Shown here piece after piece: positions 43,177-53,013 of a stretch of 64,000 nt of DNA; the first letter of the stretch is position 1; every line of letters starts with the position of its first letter. Under the pieces are notes generated by a model. It searched no databases, had not been told where the DNA came from, and saw only the letters and a list, made by a program, of their open reading frames with translations. Origin of the DNA: Haloferax denitrificans ATCC 35960 (GTDB lineage Archaea; Halobacteriota; Halobacteria; Halobacteriales; Haloferacaceae); NCBI RefSeq assembly GCF_000337795.1, contig NZ_AOLP01000004.1, positions 186,001 to 250,000 on the forward strand, given 5' to 3'. The position numbers and the translations under genes were made by a program.

Positions 43177-44072
43177 TCTATCGCCTCCACTTTGGGGTCG
43201 AGCACGTCACGCAGTCCGTCGCCGAGCATGTTGAACCCGACGACGGCGATGCCGATGGCCAGCGCGGGAAACAGCAACATCCACGGCGCGGTCTCCATGA
43301 AGCCGCGCCCGGTGTTAATCATCAGCCCCCACGACGGCCGCGGGGGTTGCGCGCCGAGGCCGAGGAACGACAGGCTCGCCTCCGCGAGGATGGCAAAGGA
43401 GACGTTCAGCGACCCCTGCACCAACATGGGAGCCATGCAGTTCGGGAACACCTCGCTGAAGACGATGCGCGAGTCGCTCTCGCCGCGGGCGACGGCGGCC
43501 TCGACGTACGCCTCGTTGCGCTCGGCCAGCGCCGCGCTCCGCGAGACGCGGGCGATGTACGGCGTGTAGACGAACGCCAGCGCGATGATGACGTTACTCA
43601 AGTCCGGGCCGAGAACGACCAGAAGCGTGAGCGCGAGCAACACCGGCGGGAACGCCATCGCGGCGTCCATGACGCGCATCAGTATCTCGTCGGTTAATCC
43701 GCCGGCGTAGCCGGCGACGACGCCGACGACGGCTCCGACCGCGAGCGCGCCGGAGATGGCGCCGAAGCCGACGTACAGCGAGATGCGGCTCCCCATGACG
43801 ACGCGGCTGAAGATGTCGCGGCCGAGGTCGTCGGTGCCGAACGGGTGTTCGACCGACGGGGCCTGCGAGCGGTCTTCGATGTTCGTCTGCTCGATGGGGT
43901 ACGGCGCGATGAGCGGCGCGAAGACGGCGACGAGCACGAGCATCACCACGATGGAAAAGCCCAGCATCGCCTTCGTGTTGCTTCGGAACTTCCGGACGAA
44001 CCGGGCGATGCGGTCGCGCTGTGACTGCGTGATGGTGAACCGACCGCGGTCGGTCTCCTGTTCGGTCGCCAT
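43173..44072 (-). CDS. Peptide-type ABC transporter permease (DppC-like)
   Basis: This 299-residue permease has an N-terminal helix preceded by a basic stretch, [15 protein letters not shown] (about 75-89, a DppC hallmark), and five further helices. The EAA loop is [20 protein letters not shown]. It overlaps DppB by one base and the fused ATPase by four. Confidence 0.92.
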   Translation of the reverse strand: MATEQETDRGRFTITQSQRDRIARFVRKFRSNTKAMLGFSIVVMLVLVAVFAPLIAPYPIEQTNIEDRSQAPSVEHPFGTDDLGRDIFSRVVMGSRISLYVGFGAISGALAVGAVVGVVAGYAGGLTDEILMRVMDAAMAFPPVLLALTLLVVLGPDLSNVIIALAFVYTPYIARVSRSAALAERNEAYVEAAVARGESDSRIVFSEVFPNCMAPMLVQGSLNVSFAILAEASLSFLGLGAQPPRPSWGLMINTGRGFMETAPWMLLFPALAIGIAVVGFNMLGDGLRDVLDPKVEAIE

Positions 44073-45031
44073 CAGTCGTCACCTCCGTAGCGGATACGGG
44101 GGTCGAAGTACGCGTACAGCAGGTCTGCGGCGAAGTTCGAGAACATGTAGATGAGTGCGACCACGAGGATGCACCCCTGAATCAGGGGGATGTCGCGGCT
44201 CTGAATCGCGGTCAGCGTCAGCCGACCGATGCCGGGCCAGAAGAACACCTCTTCGAGCACGACGACCCCGCCGAACGCGTAGCTGAACTGGAACGCGATG
44301 ACCGTGATGACGGGGATGATTGCGTTCTTGAGCGCGTGTCTGAGGACGATGACCCGCTGGCTCATCCCCTTCGCACGCGCGAGATTGATGTACTCCTCGC
44401 TGAGCACCTCCAGCATCGACGACCGGGTCATCCGCATGATGTAGGCGGTGAGCGCGAAGCCCATCGCCCCCGCGGGGAGGACGAGTCGCGTGAGCGACCC
44501 GACGAGGTCCTCGCTCGGGGAGACGTACCCCCCGGTCGGAAAGAGGTTCAGCCAGACGGCGAACACCAGGATGAACACCAGTCCCCACAGGAAGATGGGC
44601 ATCGAGATGCCGACGAAGGCGAACATCGAAGCGCTCACGTCGGGCGCTTCGTTCTGGTTGATGGCGGCGTAGACGCCGAGCGGAACCGACAGCACGACGG
44701 CGATGAGCGTCGCGGCGACCGCGAGCATCATCGACCGGGGCAGGCGCTCGGCGATGAGTTGCGCCACGGGTTCGCCGAACCGGAGCGATTCGCCCATGTT
44801 CCCCTGGAGGAGCCCGACGACCCAGTCGATGTACTGCACGTACAGCGGGCGGTTGAGTCCCAGTTGGGTTTGGAGCGCTTCGAGCGATTGGTCGGTCGCG
44901 TTGGGGCCCAAGATGAGCAGGGCCACGTCACCGGGCAGGATGTTGGTGACGGCGAAGGCGATGAGCGTGACGAAAAACAGCGTCACCGCCATGAACCCGA
45001 CGCGCCGAAAGACGTAGTTGTACATCGACAT
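44072..45031 (-). CDS. Peptide-type ABC transporter permease (DppB-like)
   Basis: This 319-residue permease has the DppB N-terminus (YNYVFRRVGFMAVTLFFVTL, then ILPGDVALLILG) and six transmembrane helices. The EAA loop reads EEYINLARAKGMSQRVIVLR. The end GRLTLTAIQSRDIPLIQG is typical. It follows the binding-protein stop by 15 bp. Confidence 0.92.
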   Translation of the reverse strand: MSMYNYVFRRVGFMAVTLFFVTLIAFAVTNILPGDVALLILGPNATDQSLEALQTQLGLNRPLYVQYIDWVVGLLQGNMGESLRFGEPVAQLIAERLPRSMMLAVAATLIAVVLSVPLGVYAAINQNEAPDVSASMFAFVGISMPIFLWGLVFILVFAVWLNLFPTGGYVSPSEDLVGSLTRLVLPAGAMGFALTAYIMRMTRSSMLEVLSEEYINLARAKGMSQRVIVLRHALKNAIIPVITVIAFQFSYAFGGVVVLEEVFFWPGIGRLTLTAIQSRDIPLIQGCILVVALIYMFSNFAADLLYAYFDPRIRYGGDD

Positions 45032-45046
45032 TGTGTGGAATCTGTG

Positions 45047-46723
45047 TTAGCGGTCGAGCCAGTTGTCGGCGAACTGGAGCGTCGACCCGTCGGGCGCGCC
45101 GATATCGCCTTTGTACTGCGAGGCGGCCCCGTAGAGGCTCGGTTGCCACCACAAGAAGAGGTGACCGGCGCGGTCCTCGTGGAGAATCTCCGTCGCCTGG
45201 TGATAGAGGTCGGCGCGCTCGTCTTCGTCGTAGATGGTCCGCGCCTCCTCGACGAGCGCGTTGTAGTCCTCGTTCACCCAGTTGGTGAAGAAGAACGCCC
45301 CGTTGGGGTGCAGGAACTTGTAGAACGACACGTCGGGGTACCAGAGCGCGAGGTAGGAACTGGTCGTCGCCTGGAAGTCGCGGTTGGAGTAGACGTCCGA
45401 GAGCCACGTGCTCCACGTAATCTGCTGGATTTCGAGGTTGATGCCGACCTCGGCGGCGTCGGCGGCGATGACCTCCGCGGCCTGCACCTGCGTCGGGTAG
45501 GACTGCGGAATCTTGAACGTCGCCGTGAAGCCGTCGGACATGCCGGCGGCGTCGAGGTGTTCCTGTGCCTTGTCGAGGTCACGCGGGCGCGGTTCGACGT
45601 CCGGGTTGACCCACGGGCTACCGGGCGTCGCCGGGGTCGCGGTGGTCTGGCCGGTGCCGTAGAGGGCCGCCTCGGCGACCTTCTCCTTGTCGATGGTGTA
45701 GTCGAGCGCGAGACGGGCGTCCTTGTTGTCGAACGGAGCCACGTCGCAGTTCAGGCCGAGGTAGACGAGCGATTTCGGGAACTGCTTTTCGAACCGAACG
45801 TCGGGGGCCTGCTCGACGCGGGAGACGTCCTTCGGCGCGATGCCGTTGATGAAGTCGTACTCGCCGGCGAGGAACGACTGGAGACGGACGCTCGGGTCCG
45901 GCACCTCGCTTTTGACGATGGTGTCGATGAACGGGCCGTCCTCGTCGGACGCGCCCCAGTAGTCCTCGTTGCGCGACATCGTGAACGAGGTCTCGATTTC
46001 GCGGCTCTCGAACACGTACGGGCCGGTCCCGATGGGCTCTTCGACCATGTCCTTCTCGGCGTTCTCGGCGGGCATGACCGACAGTTCCGCCGTCGCCATC
46101 TTCGCGAGGAACGGCGCGAAGGGTTCGGTGAGTTGGACTTCGAAGGTGTAGTCGTCGGGGGCGCGAAGCTCCTCGACGTAATCGAAGAAGCCGGTGGCGA
46201 GGTAGTCGCCGTTCTGGACGCGCTCGTAGCTCGCGAGCACGTCGGCCGAGGTCATCTCCTTGCCGTTGTGGAAGGTGACGCCCTCCCGGAGGTTGAACGT
46301 CAGGAGCGTGTTGTCGTCGGACTGCTCCATCGACTCCGCGAGATGCGGCTGGATGGAGTAGTCGTCCTGCAGTGCGACGACCTCCTCGTAGATGTTCTCC
46401 AGAACGCGCTTGGAGGCCGCGGAGGTGTCGATATGCGGGTCGAGACCCTGCACCGGCACCGCGCCGCCCCACTGGAGCGTGCCGCCCTGATTACCGCCGC
46501 TTGCGGTCGTCGTGTCGGTGCTCTCCGTGCCGTCACTGCCGCCGGAGGACCCCGACTCTTCGGTCGTGCCGTCGTCTGCGCCGCCGCCACCCGTACACCC
46601 TGCGAACGCCGCGGCGCCGGTCGCCGCCGCCGCCCCGAGGAACGTGCGGCGGTCGAAGCGACCGCGACGCGTCCCGTCGGCGGTGCTATCGGGAGAGTCG
46701 CTCTCCTTGCCATTCTCTTGCAT
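45047..46723 (-). CDS. Peptide-type ABC transporter substrate-binding lipoprotein
   Basis: This 558-residue protein has a Tat lipoprotein signal (FDRRTFLGAAAATGAAAFAG with the lipobox Cys next), a Gly/Ser/Thr/Glu linker, and the solute-binding family 5 core (GGTLQWGGAVPVQGLDPH, then YEEVVALQDDYSIQPHLAES and VTFHNGKEMTSADVLASYER). It binds peptides or related compounds for the DppBC-DF transporter. ATG 46723 was chosen because the residues before it in the longer frame do not fit a signal peptide. A TATA-like TTTTTATC lies about 27-35 bp upstream. Confidence 0.92.
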   Translation of the reverse strand: MQENGKESDSPDSTADGTRRGRFDRRTFLGAAAATGAAAFAGCTGGGGADDGTTEESGSSGGSDGTESTDTTTASGGNQGGTLQWGGAVPVQGLDPHIDTSAASKRVLENIYEEVVALQDDYSIQPHLAESMEQSDDNTLLTFNLREGVTFHNGKEMTSADVLASYERVQNGDYLATGFFDYVEELRAPDDYTFEVQLTEPFAPFLAKMATAELSVMPAENAEKDMVEEPIGTGPYVFESREIETSFTMSRNEDYWGASDEDGPFIDTIVKSEVPDPSVRLQSFLAGEYDFINGIAPKDVSRVEQAPDVRFEKQFPKSLVYLGLNCDVAPFDNKDARLALDYTIDKEKVAEAALYGTGQTTATPATPGSPWVNPDVEPRPRDLDKAQEHLDAAGMSDGFTATFKIPQSYPTQVQAAEVIAADAAEVGINLEIQQITWSTWLSDVYSNRDFQATTSSYLALWYPDVSFYKFLHPNGAFFFTNWVNEDYNALVEEARTIYDEDERADLYHQATEILHEDRAGHLFLWWQPSLYGAASQYKGDIGAPDGSTLQFADNWLDR

Positions 46724-47174
46724 ACAGACCCTCAAATCCGCTACTGTGTGATAAAAATTGTGGTTGTGTGTGTGTACAATCACCATATCGAGACGTACGA
46801 GATGTAATACCAGACACAGTTTTGGGAACCGAACGCGAGAGAAGTTCCGGATGGTCACTTTCGCGCCGGGTGAATCGGGATTACTTCGAGGATGTCAACC
46901 GCGGGCGGTTCGAGACTGTCACCCGACCCGGCGTCGGCGACGAACCGCGGAGCGACAACCGCCCCCGCGTCGCCGCAGTCCGAGACTCGCGGCCCGCCGC
47001 CTGCGTCGATGACACCGAGGAGAGTCCCGGAAGTCGGGTAGGTAAACCCCCCAGATGGGAGCGTCTCACCCCCGCTCGACCGCCGCCTCCGTCGCGCCAG
47101 CCGCCAGCCAGTACTGTCACGTGTGTGACCGAATTCCAAACAATAAAATAGGGTTAGTCACGAATCCGGGAACC
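46724..47174. other. Divergent promoter region between transporter and M20 hydrolase
   Basis: No gene. The minus-strand promoter of the transporter lies near 46750-46757, beside a run of TG repeats (about 46760-46775). A plus-strand TATA-like ACAATAAAATAGG at about 47139-47151 lies about 25-30 bp before ATG 47175. Confidence 0.5.
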
Positions 47175-48422
47175 ATGCGAGTCAACCAGCAGCGACTCCG
47201 CAGTGACATCGAGTCGAACGCGGAGTTCGGGGCCGTCCCGACGGACGAGGGTCGGGGGCGGACGGTCCTGACAGGCAGTGAGGCGGACCGGCGGGCGAGA
47301 GAGTTCTTCTGCGAGCGCCTCCGGGACGCCGGTCTCTCCATCACCATCGACGAGGTCGGCAACATCGTCGGGCGATGGGAGCCAGAGAGCGCGGACCCAG
47401 ACGCGGCCCCGGTCGCGACGGGGAGCCACCTCGATTCGGTCCCCGAGGGCGGCATCTTCGACGGCCCGCTCGGCGTCTACGCGGCGCTGGAGAGCGTCCG
47501 CGCGATGCAGGACGCCGGCGTCGAGCCGGTCCGCCCCGTCGAGGTCGTGAACTTCACCGAAGAGGAGGGCCAGCGGTTCGGCGGCGGCCTCATCGGGTCG
47601 GCGGTCGCCGTCGGCGAACTGGGCGTCGCGGAGGCGCTCGACATCGAGGACGCCGACGGGATTCCGCTCGGCGACGCCCTCGCCGACATCGGCTATCGGG
47701 GAGACGGGCGCGTCGACGCCGCGGACTGGGACGCGTGGATAGAGCTCCACATCGAGCAGTCAGAGCGCCTCGAAGACGCGGCGGTCCCGGCCGGCGTCGT
47801 CACGAGCATCGTCGGTCTCTCGCGCTGTGCCGTCGAAATCACGGGTGAGGCCGACCACGCCGGGTCGACGCTCATGGACGACCGCTCGGACGCGCTCGCC
47901 GCCGCCAGCGAGTTCGTCCTCGACGTGGAGCGCGCGACGAACGAGCGCGGCGAGGTCTCGGAGACCGCGGTCGGCACCGTCGGCAAACTCGAAGTCTCGC
48001 CGAACGCGCCCAACGTCATCGCAGGGAAAGTGGACCTGACCGTCGACGTCCGCGACGTGGCGTACGACTCCATCGAGTACGTCATCGACGAGGCGGAAGC
48101 GAGCCTCGACCGCATCGAGGCCGAGCGCCCGGTCGAAACCGCGCTCTCGCACCCGTGGGACCGCAAACCCGTCGAGATGAGCGAGCGGTGCCGCGCCGCG
48201 CTCCACGACGCCGGGGCCGACGCCGACCTCGAAACCCTCGACCTCCACTCCGGGGCGGGCCACGACACCATGCACGTCGCGGCCGTCACCGACGCCGCGC
48301 TCCTCTTTGCCCCCTCCCGCGACGGCATCTCCCACAACCCCCGCGAGTGGACCGACTGGACGGACTGCGCCGACGCGACCCGCGTGCTCGCCGGCGCGCT
48401 CGCCGACCTCGCGACAGAGTGA
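47175..48422 (+). CDS. M20-family amidohydrolase (N-carbamoyl-amino-acid hydrolase/allantoate-type)
   Basis: This 415-residue enzyme belongs to the hydantoinase/carbamoylase group of M20 metallopeptidases. Metal and substrate motifs are visible: ATGSHLDSVPEGGIFDGPLG (His and Asp ligands), NFTEEEGQRFGGG (Glu pair), LHIEQSERLED, and HSGAGHDTMHVA near the end. It hydrolyses the N-carbamoyl or related group from amino acids or ureides. It is divergent from the peptide-type transporter, so the imported compound may be its substrate. Start ATG 47175 (MRVNQQRLRSDIE) follows a TATA-like element at leaderless distance. Confidence 0.9.
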   Translation: MRVNQQRLRSDIESNAEFGAVPTDEGRGRTVLTGSEADRRAREFFCERLRDAGLSITIDEVGNIVGRWEPESADPDAAPVATGSHLDSVPEGGIFDGPLGVYAALESVRAMQDAGVEPVRPVEVVNFTEEEGQRFGGGLIGSAVAVGELGVAEALDIEDADGIPLGDALADIGYRGDGRVDAADWDAWIELHIEQSERLEDAAVPAGVVTSIVGLSRCAVEITGEADHAGSTLMDDRSDALAAASEFVLDVERATNERGEVSETAVGTVGKLEVSPNAPNVIAGKVDLTVDVRDVAYDSIEYVIDEAEASLDRIEAERPVETALSHPWDRKPVEMSERCRAALHDAGADADLETLDLHSGAGHDTMHVAAVTDAALLFAPSRDGISHNPREWTDWTDCADATRVLAGALADLATE

Positions 48423-48531
48423 CGAGACCGACACACTGACCAGACCGTCGCACTGACGACTGCCGTTCTCGTTTTCGTCCGCACCCGGGCCGTTCTCTCG
48501 TGGGTCGAGCCGGCCAGCGCCCGCGTCACTG

Positions 48532-48567
48532 CGACGACCGCGACGACCGCGACGACCGCGACAACCG
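48532..48567. repeat. Four tandem copies of CGACGACCG
   Basis: Three exact 9-bp units are followed by one with a single change (CGACAACCG). It follows the M20 gene and has no evident coding role. Replication slippage is the likely origin. Confidence 0.7.
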
Positions 48568-48815
48568 CGTAGTCGAACCGCTCGTCACCACCGGTCTCGA
48601 ATCGACGGTTTGAGACGCTGAGGCTGTTGTTTCTCGCGTCCCGGTTCGCATGGACTCGCTCGAAACGCCGAATCGTTTGTACAATGAGAACGAAGATTCC
48701 CGCAGAAGATTCACCGCTATCACCACCTCAGAGGACAATATTCGGGAGTTCAGCCCCTCAAATCACGGAGGGTATCGGCAATTCGTGCGATTACCGGTCC
48801 GTTTCAGAACTGGGC

Positions 48816-48832
48816 GTTTGTCAAATACAAAC
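48816..48832 (+). promoter_or_regulatory. Dyad GTTTGT-CAAAT-ACAAAC at the IclR promoter
   Basis: Perfect 6-bp arms with a 5-bp spacer; AAATAC within it is a TATA-like element about 35-40 bp before ATG 48863. IclR proteins commonly bind such dyads in their own promoters, so autoregulation is likely. Confidence 0.6.
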
Positions 48833-48862
48833 ACCTATGCCGCGGGAGCTTCGAACTGCACT

Positions 48863-49678
48863 ATGGCAGACGAACCCACGACCGGCTCGCCGCGGACCCT
48901 GAAAACGGTGTCGCGCGCGTTCGACGTCGTTCGTGCGCTCGAAGAGTTAGACGGCGCGCGGGTGACGGAGCTGGCGAACCACCTCGACCTCTCGAAGAGC
49001 GTCGTCTACAACTACCTGAGCACGCTTCGGGCCGAGAAGTTCGTCGTGAAGGAAGGAGACACCTACCAGCTGTCACTGCAGTTCCTCCTCGTGGGCGAGT
49101 ACGTCCGGTACCAGAACATCCTCTACCGCATCGGCAAGCCCGAAATCGAGGAACTCGCGGAGAAGACCGGCGAGTACGCCCACTTGGCGACCGAACAGCA
49201 CGGGCTGGGGGTCAACCTCTACAAGGTGAGCGGCGAGAAGGCCGTCGGGAGCGACTACCAGGTGAACAAACTCCAGCGCGCCGACTACCTCCACTTCTCG
49301 GCGACGGGGAAGGCGATTCTCGCGCACCTCCCGAAAGAGCGCGTCGAGTGGATTATCGACCAGTACGGCCTGCCGGGCAAGACCGAGGCGACCATCACGA
49401 CCCGCGAGGAGCTCTTCGAGGAGTTGGAGACGATTCGCGACCGGGGCTACTCGCTCAACGACGAAGAGGAGATAAAGGGCCTGCAGGCCATCGGCGCGCC
49501 GGTGACGAACCGGCACGGCCGCGTCCTCGGCTCCATCAGCGTCTCCGGGCCCGTCCGCCGGATGAAACAGCCGGAGTACCACGAACAGCTCATCGAGAGC
49601 GTCGTCAACACCGCCAACGTCATCGAAGTGAACGTCAACATGGAGGAGTCCGACGACGACTTCCCGACGTTCAGTTAG
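48863..49678 (+). CDS. IclR-family transcriptional regulator
   Basis: This 271-residue protein has an N-terminal winged helix (LKTVSRAFDVVRALEELDGA, then LANHLDLSKSVVYNYLSTLR) and the IclR ligand-binding domain (GVNLYKVSGEKAVGSDY, DYLHFSATGKAILAHLP and GYSLNDEEEIKGLQAIGAPV). It is likely to control the M20 hydrolase and/or the transporter operon. ATG 48863 was preferred to the upstream in-frame start at 48650, because the dyad and TATA element lie between them. Confidence 0.92.
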   Translation: MADEPTTGSPRTLKTVSRAFDVVRALEELDGARVTELANHLDLSKSVVYNYLSTLRAEKFVVKEGDTYQLSLQFLLVGEYVRYQNILYRIGKPEIEELAEKTGEYAHLATEQHGLGVNLYKVSGEKAVGSDYQVNKLQRADYLHFSATGKAILAHLPKERVEWIIDQYGLPGKTEATITTREELFEELETIRDRGYSLNDEEEIKGLQAIGAPVTNRHGRVLGSISVSGPVRRMKQPEYHEQLIESVVNTANVIEVNVNMEESDDDFPTFS

Positions 49679-50575
49679 TCGGCCGCGTCGTCGCCGGGCA
49701 TCACGCCAGAATCGTCGTCACGTCGACAGCACCCACTCGGTTCACACTCGGTTCACAAACGGAGAACCGGCGGTCTCGGCCGGACTGCTTCGAATCGGAG
49801 ACTCAATCGTCGCGAGCGCGCGACCGAACGACACGCATCCCCCAAACGTCGTTACCGCGGTTTCGAAGCCGCCTTCGGGCCGTATTCCGTCTTTCAGTCG
49901 AGACGAACGCGCTCGAACGTCGGGGCGTCGCACGCCCGGCGACGGCGTGAGACCGGACCGCCAGAGAACCGACAGACGACAGCGACGACCGCGAATAGTT
50001 GACTAAATAAGAACACTGTCCGAGTTTCAGTAATCGAGCGTCAAGCTATTCGACAGGTTCTACCGGGTCTATTTGATTCACAATCTGTTTACGGAACGTA
50101 TGACCCCCGGCCATCGACCGACACCTCCCGAACGGATGCCGTCTCCATTACACAGCTATTGGTGTAATTGAATTGCCTGTCACGGTTCGACCGTCAGTCA
50201 CGCGGTGCTGGGGGCCCAAACCGCCGTCGACGAGCGGACACACCGATTGACTGAGCGGGTCCAGACGCGAGTAACCCCCTCCGAAAACGCGGTTGTGAGA
50301 CCACTCGATAGTGCAATTAAAAAGCAATATCGTCTCGGCTCGAACTGATTGTCGATAGCACCCGGAAATTACGAATAGACCGGATAACTCCAAGACCCAC
50401 ACAGACGGTGAGGATGCGGGTTTTCAGCACTGAACAACTCACAATTTGTGAAATTTGTAGAAAGTGTACCAAGTGTGAAAGTCGCCGGTCACGCTGTGTC
50501 CAAGGTTCGCACCCCAATATTGTTCTAAATTTACAATAGTGATGCGCGATAGAGCGAGGCGAAGGCGAAGCGGCC
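49679..50575. other. Gene-free 0.9-kb region
   Basis: No gene was recognised between the IclR and Usp stop codons. The second half (about 50000-50540) is AT-rich. A dyad-like ATTGTTCTAAATTTACAAT occurs at about 50519-50537, resembling the site at 40162-40182. Confidence 0.4.
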
Positions 50576-51346
50576 TCACCCGGAGCCGTCGGTGTCGGTG
50601 TCGGCGTCGGCGTCGTCAGCCTCGGGGTCGAGCGGTCGCCGGACCACGAGCACCGGGCCGACCGTCTGCTCGGCGACGCGGTCGGAGGTCTCGCCGAACA
50701 GTCGGCCGCGGAGCGTGGGTTTCTCCTCCCCCATCACGACGACGTCGTGGTCGGCCGCGCCCTCGATGAGCGCCCCGAGCGGGTTCTGTGCGACGACGAC
50801 GACGCGCGAGATGTGTTCCCTGCAGACGCCGAGGACGGCCAGTTCGTTGGCGACCTCGTCGAGGAGTCGTTCGCCCTCGGCGACCGCGTCGTCGTCCTCG
50901 GCGGCGTGAAACAGCGTGAGTTCGATGTCCTCGCGTCTCCCGACGGCCGCGGCGACCTTGGTAATCGTTTCGAGGTTGATGTCCTCCTTTATCGGGACGA
51001 TGACGCGGGCGATGGTCGGCGCGGGGTTCGAGAGCAACACCGCGTCGCAGTCCGCCTCGGTGGCGATGCGCTCCGTCGTCTGGTCGGCGTCGTGGGTGAA
51101 CACGAGTCGCGTCTCGACGGTCGCGCCCGCGGCTTCGAACGCCGAGACGAGCTCGTCGAGTTCGTCGCGGACCTTCGGTTCGAACTGCTCTCTGGCCTGT
51201 TCGGGAGCCGTCTGCTCGGGTATCTCGTGGTACGCGAGGAGGACGACCGTCGTCTCCGAGAGCAGGCGGGTCAGTTGGTCGGGGAGCACCTGTCCTTCGA
51301 GCACCGCGACGGGAACGAGCACGCGAACGTCGTCGGGATTACGCAT
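50576..51346 (-). CDS. UspA-family universal stress protein
   Basis: This 256-residue protein has two UspA-like halves: [20 protein letters not shown] at the N-terminus and [31 protein letters not shown] near the C-terminus. The first half is less clear. The acidic tail ([12 protein letters not shown]) is short and low-complexity. It overlaps the upstream amino-acid permease by 8 bp, an arrangement common in haloarchaea where Usp domains accompany APC or cation transporters. Regulation of transport is a reasonable inference. Confidence 0.85.
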   Translation of the reverse strand: MRNPDDVRVLVPVAVLEGQVLPDQLTRLLSETTVVLLAYHEIPEQTAPEQAREQFEPKVRDELDELVSAFEAAGATVETRLVFTHDADQTTERIATEADCDAVLLSNPAPTIARVIVPIKEDINLETITKVAAAVGRREDIELTLFHAAEDDDAVAEGERLLDEVANELAVLGVCREHISRVVVVAQNPLGALIEGAADHDVVVMGEEKPTLRGRLFGETSDRVAEQTVGPVLVVRRPLDPEADDADADTDTDGSG

Positions 51347-52808
51347 CGGAGCTCACCCCCTTCAGGCGCACGTCTCTGGCGTAGACGAAGTACCACGCCA
51401 GCGCCGCGAGCGCGACGACGACGCCGACCGCCTGCGAGAGCGGTTGCATGAACGCGACGAGACTGAAACTCGCCACCGCCCCGAGCACCGGGACGACCGG
51501 GTAACCGGGGACGCGGAACGACGGGTCGTACCACGCGGGGTCCGACCGGCGGAGCGCGACGAGCGCCACGCAGATGAGCCCGTAGGTGACGAGGTGCAGG
51601 AACGACGCGACCTCGGCGAGCACCTCCGTCCGGCCGACGGCGACGAGGACGACCGTCGGCCCGCCGACCAGCGCGAGCGCGACGTGGGGCGTCCCGTACT
51701 TGAGGTTGATTCGCGCGAGTTGCGGTGGGACCAGCGCGTCGCGGCTGAGCGCGTAGAGCGCGCGCGACGAGCTGAGAATCGAGGCGTTCGCGCTCGACAC
51801 CGTCGCCAAGAGCCCGGCGAGGAGGATGGCGACCGCGCCGGGGAACCCGAGGTACGAGCGAGCGACCTCGACGATTGCCGTCTCGCCGAAGGAGGCGAGC
51901 CGGGCGCTCCCGAACGCGCCGGTCGAGACGAGAATCGTCACGACGTACAGCACGCCGACGACGACCACGGAGCCGACCATCGCAAGCGGGAGGTTCCGCC
52001 CGGGTTTCGTTATCTCGCCGGCGACCGTCGCCACCTGCGCGAACCCGAGGTACGAGGTGAACACGAGCGCCGCCGTGGTGAAGATGCTGAGCGTCCCGAA
52101 GGGCATGAACTCCTCGGGGACCGTCTGGCGGCCGAACAGCCCGAGCGTGTCGAGCGAGCCGTAGACGAGAAAGACGAGGAGGATGCCGAGGAGCAGGCTC
52201 ACGATGCCGTTCTGGAGCTTCGTCGCGTTCTCGGTCCCGAACATGCTGAGCGCCGTCAACGCGAGGCCGAAGCCGACGCCGAGCGTCGCCACGAGCGGCA
52301 GGTCGGCGACCATCGACGCCGCGCCCAACTCCGCCAGCACGGCGATGGCGTACTGCGCGAAGCCGACGAGGTAGAACGCCGAGGCGAAGACGAGCCCCAG
52401 CCAGAGCCCGATGCCGACGACCGCGCCGAACGCCGACCCCATCCCGCGGGAGATGAAGTAGTACGCGCCGCCGCTTTTCGGCATCGCCGTCGCCAACTCG
52501 GAGGTCGGGAGTGCGACCAACAGCGCGATGACCGCCCCGAGCGCGAACGAGAGCGCGGCCGCGGGCCCCGCCTGCCCGGCGGCGAGGCCGGGAAAGACGA
52601 AGATACCCGCGCCGACCATCGTCCCGATACCGATTGCCAACCCACCGCGGAGGCCGATTGTCCGCTCTAACTCGGTCCCGCTTTCGAGGACCGTCACCTC
52701 GTCGGCCGCCTCCCCGACGTCGACCGCCGGGTCCGACGAGCCGACCACTGCCCCGTCGCCGGGCGGGTTGACCCCGAGCACCGAACCGCCGTCGTTTCCG
52801 TCTGCCAT
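51339..52808 (-). CDS. APC-family amino-acid permease
   Basis: This 489-residue membrane protein has about twelve transmembrane segments. The first shows [20 protein letters not shown], with the glycine-rich unwound TM1 motif of APC transporters, and [19 protein letters not shown] is the family consensus at TM3. A 40-residue acidic N-terminal tail precedes TM1. A TATA-like element at 52834-52843 and a perfect palindrome next to it form the promoter. It is co-transcribed with the Usp gene. Confidence 0.92.
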   Translation of the reverse strand: MADGNDGGSVLGVNPPGDGAVVGSSDPAVDVGEAADEVTVLESGTELERTIGLRGGLAIGIGTMVGAGIFVFPGLAAGQAGPAAALSFALGAVIALLVALPTSELATAMPKSGGAYYFISRGMGSAFGAVVGIGLWLGLVFASAFYLVGFAQYAIAVLAELGAASMVADLPLVATLGVGFGLALTALSMFGTENATKLQNGIVSLLLGILLVFLVYGSLDTLGLFGRQTVPEEFMPFGTLSIFTTAALVFTSYLGFAQVATVAGEITKPGRNLPLAMVGSVVVVGVLYVVTILVSTGAFGSARLASFGETAIVEVARSYLGFPGAVAILLAGLLATVSSANASILSSSRALYALSRDALVPPQLARINLKYGTPHVALALVGGPTVVLVAVGRTEVLAEVASFLHLVTYGLICVALVALRRSDPAWYDPSFRVPGYPVVPVLGAVASFSLVAFMQPLSQAVGVVVALAALAWYFVYARDVRLKGVSSDA

Positions 52809-52833
52809 TGTACTGTCCTGTTATCGCGTCTCC

Positions 52834-52843
52834 CCAATATATC
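52834..52843 (-). promoter_or_regulatory. TATA box of the permease-usp operon
   Basis: On the minus strand GGATATATTGG is centred about 30 bp upstream of ATG 52808. Confidence 0.55.
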
Positions 52844-52848
52844 CAACA

Positions 52849-52864
52849 CCCGTCATATGACGGG
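52849..52864. promoter_or_regulatory. Perfect 16-bp palindrome CCCGTCATATGACGGG
   Basis: The palindrome has no spacer and lies 5 bp upstream of the permease TATA box on the minus strand, the position of an archaeal activator or repressor site. A partial copy (CCGTCATATCGG) lies about 40 bp further at 52901-52912. Confidence 0.7.
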
Positions 52865-53013
52865 GAGTCGGGAGCGCCCGGGCGCGCACCGGCGGCCGCC
52901 ACCGTCATATCGGCGACGAGAGAAAGCGTTAATCCGTCCGCGGCACGCCCTGCATACAGAACGATGGCGCACGGAACGCAACGCGGCGGGCAGGTCGGGC
53001 GGGGGGAGCCGCG

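Larger units (their letters stand above)
48423..48862. other. Intergenic region with tandem repeat and IclR promoter
   Basis: No gene. It contains a 9-bp tandem repeat (48532-48567), a TTGTACAA palindrome at about 48677-48684 and the dyad over the IclR promoter at 48816-48832. Confidence 0.45.

Noticed and set aside
44336-46807. 823-residue plus-strand open frame opposite the peptide transporter genes
   Set aside because: It is antisense to DppB and the binding lipoprotein, both well supported by signal peptide and family motifs.
50539-50769. Arg-rich plus-strand frame starting after the ATTGT...ACAAT dyad
   Set aside because: It is the antisense of the Usp C-terminus and has a non-coding composition.
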